Of a DNA stretch of 64,000 nucleotides, positions 8,332 through 16,098 are shown piece by piece (the stretch's first letter is position 1; each line of letters begins with the position of its first letter). A program made the position numbers and the translations under genes. The notes under the pieces are model-generated. The model was not told the DNA's origin, ran no database searches, and worked only from the letters and a program-made list of their open reading frames with translations. Location: assembly GCA_045531905.1 (NCBI GenBank), contig JAZSEY010000011.1:1-64000 (forward strand). Direction: 5' to 3'. Origin of the DNA: RGIG6919 sp045531905. GTDB lineage: Bacteria; Bacillota; Clostridia; Lachnospirales; Lachnospiraceae.

Positions 8332-8988
8332 TTATTGTTCTGCAACCTGTGTGGCAAGCTGTTCTACTGCCGCACGTAATGCTTCATTTTCTTCATGCAA
8401 TGCACTGATTTCGTTGAGAATTGGATCCGGTAAATCTACCTGATTCAAATCCATACGCGGAATCTTAATGTTATCCTGTTTCACAATTCGTCCTGGTACA
8501 CCAACTACCGTACAATTTGGTGGAACTTCATTAATCACTACAGAACCGGCACCAATCTTGGAATTCTCACCTACGGTAAAGGAGCCAATGACCTTTGCGC
8601 CCACACTTACCATGACATTATCCTCAATGGTTGGGTGTCGCTTTCCATTTTCCTTACCGGTACCACCTAAGGTCACACCCTGATATAAGGTCACATTATT
8701 GCCAATCACTGTTGTCTCACCAATCACCACACCATGGCCATGATCGATAAACAAACCTTCTCCAATGGTTGCACCTGGGTGAATCTCAATTCCGGTTTTT
8801 CTTGCTGCCCTTTGAGAAATCACTCTCGCCCAAAAGTAATGCTTCTTTAAATAATGCTTATGTGCTTTTCGATACCAATAGATTGCCCAAAAGCTCGGGT
8901 ACAACAACACTTCCCAATCGCTTTTTATGGCAGGATCTCTATCCTTTATAATTGCGGCTTCTTCTTTAAAATACTGAAACCAAGACAT
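8332..8988 (-). CDS. cysE: Serine O-acetyltransferase
   Basis: Makes O-acetylserine from serine and acetyl-CoA, the first committed step of cysteine synthesis. The 218-residue protein has a helical N-terminus (YPSFWAIYWYRKAHKHYLKK) followed by a left-handed beta-helix of hexapeptide repeats: IHPGATIGEGLFIDHGHGVV, IGETTVIGNN, LYQGVTLGG, GKRHPTIEDN. The His of GHGVVIGET is the expected active-site region. The C-terminal tail (~160-218) is longer than in the short EpsC/CysE type and ends in a predicted coiled coil (NEISALHEENEALRAAVEQL). It is the first gene after the Cys T-box. Confidence 0.93.
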   Translation of the reverse strand: MSWFQYFKEEAAIIKDRDPAIKSDWEVLLYPSFWAIYWYRKAHKHYLKKHYFWARVISQRAARKTGIEIHPGATIGEGLFIDHGHGVVIGETTVIGNNVTLYQGVTLGGTGKENGKRHPTIEDNVMVSVGAKVIGSFTVGENSKIGAGSVVINEVPPNCTVVGVPGRIVKQDNIKIPRMDLNQVDLPDPILNEISALHEENEALRAAVEQLATQVAEQ

Positions 8989-9023
8989 GATATATCCCTC
9001 TTTTCATGAAACAAAAATATGAA

Positions 9024-9285
9024 ATAAAAAACGCGGAATCTTCATCAAGAGACGAAGATAATCCGCGGTTCCACTCTTATTAAGATATCAGTTATACTGA
9101 CATCCTCACTCCATGCGTTAACGCCTGCTACGTGTCAGACTACCTGTAATCGTCTGACCAGCTCCCCGATGCACTTCAACACAGTCTCCTCATATCCTGT
9201 TCTCAGCATTCACAGGACTCTCTGTCTGACTATCTGTATCTACTCTTCGGTTCTTTGCCTTTTTGTTATTGAATTAACTAGGATT
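9024..9285 (-). promoter_or_regulatory. Cysteine T-box leader with terminator
   Basis: Between the promoter and cysE the minus strand carries a Stem I region (AGAGAGTCC... and GGATATGAGGAG), a likely specifier TGC (Cys) in GAAGTGCATC near 9166-9175, and the T-box sequence GAGTGGAACCGCGG at 9062-9075. The terminator is a long hairpin at 9031-9066 (CGCGGATTATCTTC... GAAGATTCCGCG) followed by TTTTTTATTTC. Uncharged tRNA-Cys should stabilise the antiterminator and switch on cysE and cysS. The specifier call fits the two downstream genes. Confidence 0.9.
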
Positions 9286-9314
9286 AGTATATGTTTGAAA
9301 TCCATATTTGTCAA
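9286..9314 (-). promoter_or_regulatory. Promoter of the cysE-cysS operon
   Basis: TTGACA-N17-TATACT on the minus strand, directly before the T-box leader. Confidence 0.85.
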
Positions 9315-9354
9315 CGAAAATGTGTTGGAAATTCATGCTTTTCCATGCAAAACA

Positions 9355-9900
9355 CTACTCCGTCTTACTACAACCGCTGCAGCCCGCACAATTCCCTCTC
9401 ATATGTGTAACATCCATACTGGCACTATCAATGGTTTCCAGTAAACAGATTGACTGAGAACTGATTCCAAGTCCTTCACCTGTAAATCCAAGACCTTCCT
9501 CTGTGGTTGCCTTAATATTTACACAATCAGGCGAAATCTCGAGACGCTTAGCAATATTCTCCTTCATCTGAGGAATATATGGTGCCAGCTTTGGTCTCTG
9601 TGCAATCACCGTCGCATCAATATTTCCAATAAAGTAAAGTTTCTCCTCCAATAATTTCTTTACATGGCCAAGTAATTCCATACTGTCCGCTCCCGCATAC
9701 TTAGGGTCTGTATCCGGAAAATGTTTTCCAATATCACCGAGTGCAGCAGCCCCCAACAACGCATCCATAATAGCATGCACCAACACGTCTGCATCGGAAT
9801 GCCCAAGCAACCCCTTCTCATATGGAATCTCTACTCCACCTAAAATCAACTTTCTATCTTCTACTAATTTGTGTACATCATAACCCATTCCAATTCTCAT
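9355..9900 (-). CDS. ispF: 2-C-methyl-D-erythritol 2,4-cyclodiphosphate synthase with Cys-rich tail
   Basis: Catalyses formation of MEcPP in the non-mevalonate isoprenoid pathway. The N-terminal metal-site motif GYDVHKL (Asp8, His10), the LGHSDADVLVHAIMDALLGAA segment and the C-terminal ATTEEGLGFTGEGLGIS motif are all intact. At 181 residues it is about 20 longer than usual: after the normal end (AICLLE-like SICLLETI) it adds SASMDVTHMRGNCAGCSGCSKTE, with a CAGCSGC cluster. The gene ends about 40 bp before the cysE promoter. GGAGG precedes the ATG. Confidence 0.93.
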   Translation of the reverse strand: MRIGMGYDVHKLVEDRKLILGGVEIPYEKGLLGHSDADVLVHAIMDALLGAAALGDIGKHFPDTDPKYAGADSMELLGHVKKLLEEKLYFIGNIDATVIAQRPKLAPYIPQMKENIAKRLEISPDCVNIKATTEEGLGFTGEGLGISSQSICLLETIDSASMDVTHMRGNCAGCSGCSKTE

Positions 9901-10009
9901 AATAAACCTCCAAACGTTATTATTCTATTTTACAAAATTGAAAAGGTATTATCAAGCACAGTTATTCCCATTTCACCAACTTATCCATGCTTTGTTTCCA
10001 TAAAGCTGA

Positions 10010-10774
10010 TTACCTCTTTTTATAGATTACAAGTTCGGGATTTTCTCCGTCCTTTTCATAGGTACTGATGAGGATAAAGTCCATATTTGCAACGATACCA
10101 AAACATCTGCCACCACCGAATTCGCATTCAAGTTGATTGCCAAGATAAGTAGCATTGTCATCTAGAAAAGATACTAGTTTTCCATTTGGAAGTCGATATT
10201 CCAGATTGACATACCCCCCCACAAGGGCATTCAATTTTTCAACCTTTGGCATTCCTTCTATATTAAGATTATTGATTTCATCTATCAGTCTATCTTTAAA
10301 TTCCTGAAACTGTTCTGCACCATCAAGATTTTTATATTGTTTCCAATAATTAAGTTTAGGAAGCATATCCTTCATATAGGCGTATGCTTGTTCGCTGGTA
10401 AAATGCTCGTTTACCATATGCCCGACACATACTTCTATTAAATCGTCCATATCGTGATACATATACTCGCCGTCGGCATAACACCATTTACAATATTCCT
10501 CATTAAATATTCCGTCGATTTCACGACTGATGTTACTGTCTTCCAAAGGCATACCACAACATTGACATACCAGTTGTCTTGGCGAACCCAAAAGAGTATT
10601 GATAGAAACATCAAACAGCTTTGATAACAATTTCAAAGTTTCAATGTTCGGAGTTGTTTCGCCATTTTCCCATCGAGACACAGCTTGGCGAGTAACGAAC
10701 ACTTTTTCTGCAAGTTCATCCTGTGAGAATCCTGCTTTATTACGTAATTCTAATATTATATCTTTGGTTTCCAT
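10010..10774 (-). CDS. XRE regulator fused to a zinc-ribbon domain
   Basis: Residues ~1-60 form an XRE-type helix-turn-helix (LRNKAGFSQDELAEKVFVTRQAVSRWENG). Residues ~70-150 match the putative zinc-ribbon domain seen in many clostridial proteins: CQCCGMPLEDSN then EEYCKWCYADGEYMYHDMDD. The remaining ~100 residues are of unknown fold (KLVSFLDDNATYLGNQLECEFGGG). The start is set to the ATG at 10774 because GGAGG lies eight bases upstream; the frame extends nine codons further without a site. The likely role is metal- or redox-responsive transcription control, but no target is evident. A near-palindrome AGCAACTCGTTGTT (10830-10843) upstream could be its own operator. Confidence 0.8.
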   Translation of the reverse strand: METKDIILELRNKAGFSQDELAEKVFVTRQAVSRWENGETTPNIETLKLLSKLFDVSINTLLGSPRQLVCQCCGMPLEDSNISREIDGIFNEEYCKWCYADGEYMYHDMDDLIEVCVGHMVNEHFTSEQAYAYMKDMLPKLNYWKQYKNLDGAEQFQEFKDRLIDEINNLNIEGMPKVEKLNALVGGYVNLEYRLPNGKLVSFLDDNATYLGNQLECEFGGGRCFGIVANMDFILISTYEKDGENPELVIYKKR

Positions 10775-10870
10775 GTGAATTACCACCTCCACATACATCA
10801 TACACCGAATATCTCATATCAAAAAGCAACTCGTTGTTTCCTTTTGATGGATGAAACTAAATTATTCACC

Positions 10871-11716
10871 TTATACATGTTGTATAAGATACTTTCTACA
10901 AGCATCTATACTTTTTACCACCAATGGATTTCCTATATATTGCAAAATATCCGCTTGCTTAAATATCATCGTTAATTTTTCAGCCTCATCATATTGTTTA
11001 AATTCCGTCTCTACAAGATATACTGCATCCTTTAATCTATGCAACATCCTCTTGCTATCATGAATCACTACTTCTAGTCTTATTTTATCATATATTTCAT
11101 CCCAAGCAGGACAAAAAAACTGAACATTCGATAATTCATTAATCCTATCAAGTGAACATAAGCTTTGTTCATAATCAACAAATATCGGCAAATCATGAGT
11201 TACAGGTATAGCATCTCCTGTAAAAACTATATTATTACCAAGTATATATGACATCGAACCATGAGAGTGACCTCGAGTTAATAATGCACAAATCTCTAAA
11301 CCATTTTCAAGTATGATTCTATCCCCATCTTGAAGAGGAACATCTACCTTTATAGATTCCGAGAGCAACGTGTAAAAATTAGGAATCGGACGTTCTCTAT
11401 ACTGTATGTCAATATCCTCAATCCAATCTATTTCAAGCATTGGTGCATATACTTTACAATCTGTAATTCTCTTAATTTCTGCTGCACCACCAATATGGTC
11501 TGGGTGAGCATGTGTAAGAAAAATCCCTTTTATATCAGTCATGTTTCTGCCAATAGAATGTAAATATTCGTCTATTATTTTTTCCGAGCCAGAGACACCA
11601 CTATCTATTAAATAGCAATTTTCTCCAACAATTAAATAAATGTTTATATACCTTTTTACTTCTGGTGTTACATAAAACTCTTTTCGAATTAAATGCAAAT
11701 TCTCTGTTATCTTCAT
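10871..11716 (-). CDS. Metallo-beta-lactamase fold hydrolase
   Basis: A 281-residue MBL-fold protein with the HxHxDH metal motif THAHPDHIGG (residues ~67-76), the preceding NIYLIVGENCYLIDSGV strand, and later metal ligands in LLTRGHSHGSMSY and IVFTGDAIPV. The substrate cannot be told from sequence; family members include glyoxalase II-like and quorum-quenching hydrolases. It lies 78 bp downstream of a TetR-type gene, and a 16-bp operator (11738-11753) just before its ribosome binding site AAAGGAGG matches the one in front of that regulator. Confidence 0.85.
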   Translation of the reverse strand: MKITENLHLIRKEFYVTPEVKRYINIYLIVGENCYLIDSGVSGSEKIIDEYLHSIGRNMTDIKGIFLTHAHPDHIGGAAEIKRITDCKVYAPMLEIDWIEDIDIQYRERPIPNFYTLLSESIKVDVPLQDGDRIILENGLEICALLTRGHSHGSMSYILGNNIVFTGDAIPVTHDLPIFVDYEQSLCSLDRINELSNVQFFCPAWDEIYDKIRLEVVIHDSKRMLHRLKDAVYLVETEFKQYDEAEKLTMIFKQADILQYIGNPLVVKSIDACRKYLIQHV

Positions 11717-11737
11717 TTGTCATATACCTCCTTTTAC

Positions 11738-11753
11738 GCAAGTGTCCACTTGC
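11738..11753. promoter_or_regulatory. TetR-type operator before the metallo-hydrolase
   Basis: GCAAGT-GTCC-ACTTGC, a perfect 6-bp inverted repeat with a 4-bp centre. The same arms occur at 12385-12400. Confidence 0.75.
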
Positions 11754-11794
11754 ATCGTTTATAAAAAGAAATGGTACAATAATGTGTACCATCC

Positions 11795-12370
11795 CTATTT
11801 ACCTATACCATTTACAAAATGTCGAACACTACTATCTATATATTCTTTTGTTTGAAGTTCTGTTAGTTCATCTCCAAATGAAGCCTTGAAAAATACAAAA
11901 CCAAAATTCATTGCTAAAAAGGCAACTGCAAGACTTTCAATATCATCAGACTGCAACTTATGAAGTTCCTGCATTTTTTTAAAATAACGAACAAGCACTC
12001 TTTTAAATGTATCTGGAATCTCCTTGATTCCATCCTTGCTCAAATCATACAAATCCGGTGAACGAAGTCCCAACGATATTTTGACCATTTTAGGTGTAAC
12101 TTTTCTCAAATACACTTCTGAAAAAGAACATAAATCTTTAACCAATTCTCCAGTATATTTAAAATCTTCTTCTCTAAGACAAGGATTCCATTCCGGCAAT
12201 GACATCGCTGCTATGATAATTTCTTTTTTCCCTTTAAATTTGCGAAAAATTGTACATTCATTAACTTCTGCCCTTCTCGCAATATCCTTTGTAGTAGTAG
12301 CAGTATAACCATTTTCCATTATCAATGACATTGTTGCATTTAAAATTTTGTTTTGAGTTTCGTCAAACAT
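11795..12370 (-). CDS. TetR/AcrR family transcriptional regulator
   Basis: The N-terminal helix-turn-helix reads ILNATMSLIMENGYTATTTKDIARRAEVNECTIFRKFKGKKE, the standard TetR pattern. The C-terminal ligand-binding domain is about 140 residues and not assignable to a ligand. The start is taken as the ATG at 12370 with AAGGA nine bases upstream; the frame continues six codons further without a site. Operators of identical arms lie over its own transcription start and before the downstream MBL gene, so it most likely represses both. Confidence 0.88.
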   Translation of the reverse strand: MFDETQNKILNATMSLIMENGYTATTTKDIARRAEVNECTIFRKFKGKKEIIIAAMSLPEWNPCLREEDFKYTGELVKDLCSFSEVYLRKVTPKMVKISLGLRSPDLYDLSKDGIKEIPDTFKRVLVRYFKKMQELHKLQSDDIESLAVAFLAMNFGFVFFKASFGDELTELQTKEYIDSSVRHFVNGIGK

Positions 12371-12384
12371 AAAACACCATCCTT

Positions 12385-12400
12385 GCAAGTGATTACTTGC
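12385..12400. promoter_or_regulatory. TetR-type operator at the tetR promoter
   Basis: GCAAGT-GATT-ACTTGC, adjoining the -10 box of the tetR promoter, where bound protein would block transcription. Confidence 0.78.
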
Positions 12401-12429
12401 ACAATAATATATATCTACATAAATGTCAA
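12401..12429 (-). promoter_or_regulatory. Promoter of the tetR gene
   Basis: TTGACA-N17-TATTGT on the minus strand, ending exactly where the operator begins. Confidence 0.7.
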
Positions 12430-12580
12430 GTTAATCCCTCACGAAACTCCAAAATAATTCGTATATCTTTCTAACTTTCCAGATAACCCCATCTATGTAT
12501 TCTTCTCTTTTACCTTGTTTTTCCTTATGTAGAAGTTATAGGGATATACTACTTTTTCTTTTCTGCAAATCTTTTACATT

Positions 12581-12958
12581 CTATTTCCATTCTTTAATCA
12601 GTAATTCCTTTTTCTTTCTTGCATCTGCATTATCATGCTTGCGAATCTTGGTGTCTATCTTTTGGATTAATGTATCTTCAACCGGTATCATAAGATTAAA
12701 ATTCAAAACACCTATCAATATTCCATTATGTACAATCTTTTTGAAATCAATCTTGTCCCTCATCTTTTCATGCTTTTTCTTTGGTTTAGAAAGTGGAACG
12801 CAGTATTTATGTTCATTACAAATAACAATTATTCCAAGAAATGGTCTCTCATCCTTACCAATCTGAGGCGACACAGATAAAACTCTATCATCTACATTAT
12901 GTAAGTTTCTGATGTATTTCATATCAATATGATATACTTCTAATGGGGCTTGAATCAT
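12581..12958 (-). pseudogene. ToxN/AbiQ-type endoribonuclease toxin, C-terminally truncated
   Basis: The 125-residue product follows the ToxN/AbiQ pattern: HIDMKYIRNLHNVDDRV at the N-terminus, then RPFLGIIVICNEHKYCVPLSKPKKKHEKM, and ILIGVLNFNLMIPVEDTLI. In type III toxin-antitoxin systems this enzyme cuts RNA and is held by a repeated antitoxin RNA encoded just upstream. Family members are about 165-185 residues; here the frame stops at a TAG after LLIKEWK, and reading past the stop gives NVKDLQKRKSS, which resembles the expected next helix. I therefore read it as a truncated, probably inactive toxin. AAAGGAG precedes the ATG. An intact short variant cannot be excluded. Confidence 0.7.
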
Positions 12959-12978
12959 TCACTTCTCCTTTAAAATAT

Positions 12979-13072
12979 TTCAAGGACTATGTTTCCATAG
13001 TCCTTGAATGTAGTGTCACCATAGCGACCCTAACGCTTTTTGAACGTCCACTTATCGGCAGGACTCTCCTTT
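12979..13072 (-). ncRNA. Candidate type III antitoxin RNA (ToxI-like) with terminator
   Basis: Upstream of the toxin-like gene a ~95-nt transcript would run from the promoter at 13079-13106 to a strong hairpin at 12979-13008 (13-bp stem, GAAA loop on the minus strand). Type III loci place a terminator of this kind between antitoxin and toxin. The RNA contains GATAAGTGGACGTTCAA and a looser second copy ending CACTACATTCAA, but no clear set of tandem repeats, so the antitoxin may be degenerate. Confidence 0.5.
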
Positions 13073-13078
13073 AATATT

Positions 13079-13106
13079 AAAGTACCAAACGCAATTCTTT
13101 TGTCAA
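13079..13106 (-). promoter_or_regulatory. Promoter of the ToxI/ToxN-like locus
   Basis: TTGACA-N16-TACTTT on the minus strand, starting transcription just before the candidate antitoxin RNA. Confidence 0.55.
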
Positions 13107-13222
13107 TTATTTTCTAAAAATTCATAATCTTTTTATATATTCTAGCACAAATAATTATTTTCTGCCTTGCAGCAAAATACACCCTTCGCACAAATCTTCG
13201 ATTTGTTCTTCGAGTATTTCGG

Positions 13223-13678
13223 CTAAATATTCTTTTGAATCCCCTCTTTTATTTTAGAAATACGTACTTTCCAAATCAAATACTGCACTATCCAAACTAC
13301 GATAAATATTACCAAGAAAATGCTAAAATAGTTTAATACACCTTTAACAGAATGCTCCATCCACTCGCATATATATGCAACGGTCATCATAAGTACAGAT
13401 ACGATTCCAAAATAAATACTTGTTTGTTTTAATAAACTCCATTTATCCATTTCCCAGATAATAGAGCTCCCTGCAAATCCGGCTCCAAGAACGGCACTTA
13501 AAACAGTCTGTATAATAATCGCTGTTACCTCATTACCAAATCGTTCAATCAAACTCGGAACACATGGATAGTAACTACCATCACCGATTGCAAGTGAAAT
13601 TCCAATTGTAATCAAATAACTAATTACAATTCCACCTAATAATCCAACAAATACTCTAAGAACAAATTCTTTTTTCAT
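13223..13678 (-). CDS. DUF3021 family membrane protein
   Basis: A 151-residue protein with four membrane helices (VFVGLLGGIVISYLITIGIS; AIIIQTVLSAVLGAGFAGSS; IYFGIVSVLMMTVAYIC; YFSIFLVIFIVVWIVQYLIW) and a short basic tail. It directly follows a LytTR regulator (11-bp gap). LytTR-DUF3021 pairs are widespread in Firmicutes; the membrane partner usually restrains its regulator, and that role is inferred here from gene order. Confidence 0.82.
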   Translation of the reverse strand: MKKEFVLRVFVGLLGGIVISYLITIGISLAIGDGSYYPCVPSLIERFGNEVTAIIIQTVLSAVLGAGFAGSSIIWEMDKWSLLKQTSIYFGIVSVLMMTVAYICEWMEHSVKGVLNYFSIFLVIFIVVWIVQYLIWKVRISKIKEGIQKNI

Positions 13679-13689
13679 ATATATTCACC

Positions 13690-14136
13690 TCATAATCCTA
13701 ATACCTTTTTTATTTTAGAAACATATCTCCTGGAAACATAACTTACCGTTCCATTTGATAATTCCATACAAATTGTTCCTACAAAGCTTAAATCAAGGCT
13801 TTTAACCTTTTTAAGATTCACGATTTCTGAATTAGATATCCTAACAAACTTACTGCTATCCAGTATTTCTTCCGCTTCATAAAGTCTCAATCTAATTTGA
13901 TACGTCCATTTGTCAGTTTGGGTAAAAACCTTACTGTCTTCTGCATAAATTCTTACTATTGCATCTGGATCCAATAGCTCGACCTTATCCTCTCTAATAC
14001 CGGAAATAATTGTTGGAGCATCATCTAATCTGCTTACATAATCAACAACTCTGTTAATATCTTCCGTCATATGCGCTGTTGTAATCATAATTTCAGGTTC
14101 TTTAGCTCCTGCATCGATATTAATATTCAGTTTCAT
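13690..14136 (-). CDS. LytTR-domain transcriptional regulator
   Basis: A 148-residue protein whose C-terminal ~100 residues are the LytTR DNA-binding domain: VELLDPDAIVRIYAEDSKVF, LRLYEAEEILDSSKFVRISNSEIVNLKKVKSLDL and VSRRYVSKIKKVLGL. No receiver domain is present, as usual for the DUF3021-linked subgroup. A GGAGG site precedes the ATG. Two TGGTC boxes 21 bp apart (14204-14229) upstream are a candidate LytTR site. Confidence 0.87.
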   Translation of the reverse strand: MKLNINIDAGAKEPEIMITTAHMTEDINRVVDYVSRLDDAPTIISGIREDKVELLDPDAIVRIYAEDSKVFTQTDKWTYQIRLRLYEAEEILDSSKFVRISNSEIVNLKKVKSLDLSFVGTICMELSNGTVSYVSRRYVSKIKKVLGL

Positions 14137-14203
14137 GATTTTCCTCCTCTCTTGCTTTGTAGTATATCTGAATTAGAATTATTATCTACACTTTATCAAT
14201 AGG

Positions 14204-14229
14204 TGGTCATTTTAGACACATAACTGGTC
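14204..14229. promoter_or_regulatory. Candidate LytTR direct-repeat site
   Basis: Two TGGTC boxes (14204-14208 and 14225-14229) are spaced 21 bp, two helical turns, in the 120-bp gap before the LytTR gene. LytTR proteins bind direct repeats with that spacing. The rest of the boxes agree only partly. Confidence 0.4.
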
Positions 14230-14256
14230 GAAAAAAACATTCGATGAATGGGGCAT

Positions 14257-14652
14257 CTAACCAATCCACCATTCCGGCGTAAGTTCTCCTAGCGTCATAA
14301 CACAATCTGCTGCGTAATCAATCATAATCTCTATATCTTTATATTTCCCTGGCATAAGTTGAGTCATTAACTCGCGACACGCACCACAGGGAGCACCTTT
14401 TCCTTCATTTGGTGGAATACATAATACGCGCGCAATCTCGTACTCCCCATTGGTAATCATATTAAAGATGGCATTTCTCTCTGCACAAATACCTAGCGTC
14501 GAACATGTATCAATACATATGCCTGTATAAATCTTTCCTGATTTCGATAAAACAGCTGCCGAAACCTCTCCTGCTGTTACATAATATGAAATCACCTTTC
14601 CCCCTAAAACAGCCTTGGCGGCTTCATACATTTCATTCCAAATCTTATCCAT
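14257..14652 (-). CDS. Cytidine deaminase-like zinc enzyme
   Basis: The 131-residue protein has both deaminase motifs: CAERNAIFNMI (zinc Cys and catalytic Glu) and APCGACRELMTQ (two zinc Cys). The order C-AE then PCxxC is that of cytidine deaminase and blasticidin-S deaminase-like enzymes. The start is the ATG at 14652, nine bases after GGAGG; thirteen upstream codons lack a site. Substrate is uncertain (cytidine or an antibiotic-like nucleoside). It is monocistronic. Confidence 0.85.
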   Translation of the reverse strand: MDKIWNEMYEAAKAVLGGKVISYYVTAGEVSAAVLSKSGKIYTGICIDTCSTLGICAERNAIFNMITNGEYEIARVLCIPPNEGKGAPCGACRELMTQLMPGKYKDIEIMIDYAADCVMTLGELTPEWWIG

Positions 14653-14759
14653 CACTCTATACCTCCACGAAAACTCAAAACCACTTAACATTTTTCCAAA
14701 TACACAAAATGCAGTTCCTCAGATATTGTTTCCTCCTCACACAACATCATATCAGGTCC

Positions 14760-15173
14760 TTATTCTTCCGAATCATAGACATACAAATCAATATCTATCT
14801 CCGTCCTTGTTGCATGACAAAAGTCAATCACATCCAAAGGAGGGGCAAGACAAGGATTCGTATCACCTACATAAATAGAAGGAACAATTTCTAAAACGAA
14901 ATTAACATCATAGTCTTTTCTTATTTGATTAAGTATTTGTATTTTATCTTGTAGTATTGCGATCGTTTTTCTCATTTGGTTTTCAACTTCTACATCATAT
15001 TCTGTGCATCTGCCAATTTCCCAAAGAGCAAAATCGTACATCGTACCATTACGTCGCAAATCTCCGATTTTCCAGGTCCTTTCAGGAGCAAGATTTAATA
15101 ATTCAGAAATCTCATCAGGATTAAAATTTCCAACTATCTTAAAATATGTATTGCAACTATTTCGAGTACTCAT
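14760..15173 (-). CDS. DUF4279 family protein
   Basis: A 137-residue soluble protein. TYFKIVGNFNPDEISELLNLAPERTWKIGDLRR and the later FVLEIVPSIYVGDTNPCLAPPLDVIDFCHATRTEIDIDLYVY match the DUF4279 pattern, a family of unknown function often found beside toxin-antitoxin or immunity genes. The start is the ATG at 15173 five bases after GGAGG; an earlier in-frame start would add seven residues. Confidence 0.75.
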   Translation of the reverse strand: MSTRNSCNTYFKIVGNFNPDEISELLNLAPERTWKIGDLRRNGTMYDFALWEIGRCTEYDVEVENQMRKTIAILQDKIQILNQIRKDYDVNFVLEIVPSIYVGDTNPCLAPPLDVIDFCHATRTEIDIDLYVYDSEE

Positions 15174-15199
15174 ATGCACCTCCATAGATATCAAACTAT

Positions 15200-15547
15200 C
15201 TATTCATTCCAATGATCTATTGTTTCTTGTGGTGTGGTATCTACTCCAAATAGTTGCCACATAAAATCCTCTTTCTCATGATAGAGATTGATTATTCGAA
15301 TACATTCTTCTTCAATTCTATAAAACACATAATTTTTAGACACAAATATATACCGGTAATCTGACACTACGTCAAACATTTTCGATACTTCAGGTCCCTT
15401 TTCTTCAAAGTCACAAAGACCTCTTATTGCATCTGTTATGCTTTTAACAATTTTTTTAGCTCTATCTGAACCATACTCTTGCGATATTGCCGCTTTTAAT
15501 GCACGCAATTTATCCGCTGCATCAGGAGTATATTTTATCTTTTTCAA
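15200..15547 (-). CDS. RelE/ParE family toxin
   Basis: A 115-residue protein of the RelE/ParE superfamily: YTPDAADKLRALKAAISQEYG, then ISKMFDVVSDYRYIFVSKNYVFYRIEEECIRIINLYH, the usual strand-strand-helix order with Arg/Tyr residues. RelE-type members cut mRNA on the ribosome while ParE-type poison gyrase; the residues seen do not decide. It overlaps the antitoxin gene by 4 bp (translational coupling). Confidence 0.85.
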   Translation of the reverse strand: MKKIKYTPDAADKLRALKAAISQEYGSDRAKKIVKSITDAIRGLCDFEEKGPEVSKMFDVVSDYRYIFVSKNYVFYRIEEECIRIINLYHEKEDFMWQLFGVDTTPQETIDHWNE

Positions 15548-15864
15548 TCAATTACCCCCAATTCCTTCTCTAAATCGTCGGCATCAATCCAGCCTTCTGT
15601 GTCAGCTCGTTCCTCAGCCCGCTTTAAGTCAAGCATCAGCATAGCAACCGCCTGCTCTCTCAACGCTTCTTTGCTATTCTTAGTAACAATGAAAGGAAGC
15701 CCTTCAACATTTAAAGACTGTTGAATAAAGGTGTTAAATGCATCCGTTAATGTCATTCCAGTTTTAGCATAAATCTCCTCAACTGCTCTTTTGATTTCTG
15801 AATTTATTCTTACTTGAAAGGTTGAATCCTTTGGTGCAATAGCTACATTCAAATTTGTATTCAT
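15544..15864 (-). CDS. RelB/DinJ family antitoxin
   Basis: A 106-residue protein. The ribbon-helix-helix region is DSTFQVRINSEIKRAVEEIYAKTGMTLTDAFNTFIQQSL, the RelB/DinJ signature, followed by an acidic, presumably flexible toxin-binding tail (RAEERADTEGWIDADDLEKELGV). AGGAGG precedes the ATG. The protein should bind its own promoter with the toxin. Confidence 0.87.
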   Translation of the reverse strand: MNTNLNVAIAPKDSTFQVRINSEIKRAVEEIYAKTGMTLTDAFNTFIQQSLNVEGLPFIVTKNSKEALREQAVAMLMLDLKRAEERADTEGWIDADDLEKELGVID

Positions 15865-15888
15865 AAGACATACCTCCTTTATTACTAC

Positions 15889-15917
15889 ATCATAGCACTC
15901 CTCTTTTCACGCGTCAA
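15889..15917 (-). promoter_or_regulatory. Promoter of the RelBE-type operon
   Basis: TTGACG-N17-TATGAT on the minus strand. Confidence 0.7.
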
Positions 15918-15965
15918 TACATTGTCATTACATCAACATTTATAATATCTTCTTTCATGAGTTAC

Positions 15966-15997
15966 AAAAAAAGGAATCCTATTTGGATTCCTTTTTT
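15966..15997 (-). terminator. Terminator after tRNA-Val/tRNA-Met
   Basis: AAAAAAGGAATCC / GGATTCCTTTTTT hairpin six bases past the tRNA-Met 3' end. Confidence 0.85.
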
Positions 15998-16002
15998 ATT
16001 AG

Positions 16003-16076
16003 TAGCGGGAGGGGGATTTGAACCCTCGACACTACGGGTATGAACCGTATGCTCTAGCCAACTGAGCTATCCCGCC
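16003..16076 (-). tRNA. tRNA-Met (anticodon CAT)
   Basis: A 74-nt cloverleaf: acceptor GGCGGGA/TCCCGCT, anticodon arm TACGG-TTCATAC-CCGTA, T-arm GAGGGTTCAAATCCCCC (CAT anticodon). The closing G-U pair at 1:72 and absence of the initiator GGG/CCC anticodon-stem pairs argue for an elongator; a tRNA-Ile with lysidine at C34 cannot be fully excluded. Confidence 0.88.
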
Positions 16077-16098
16077 ATATTCAATTATCATAAAGTAA

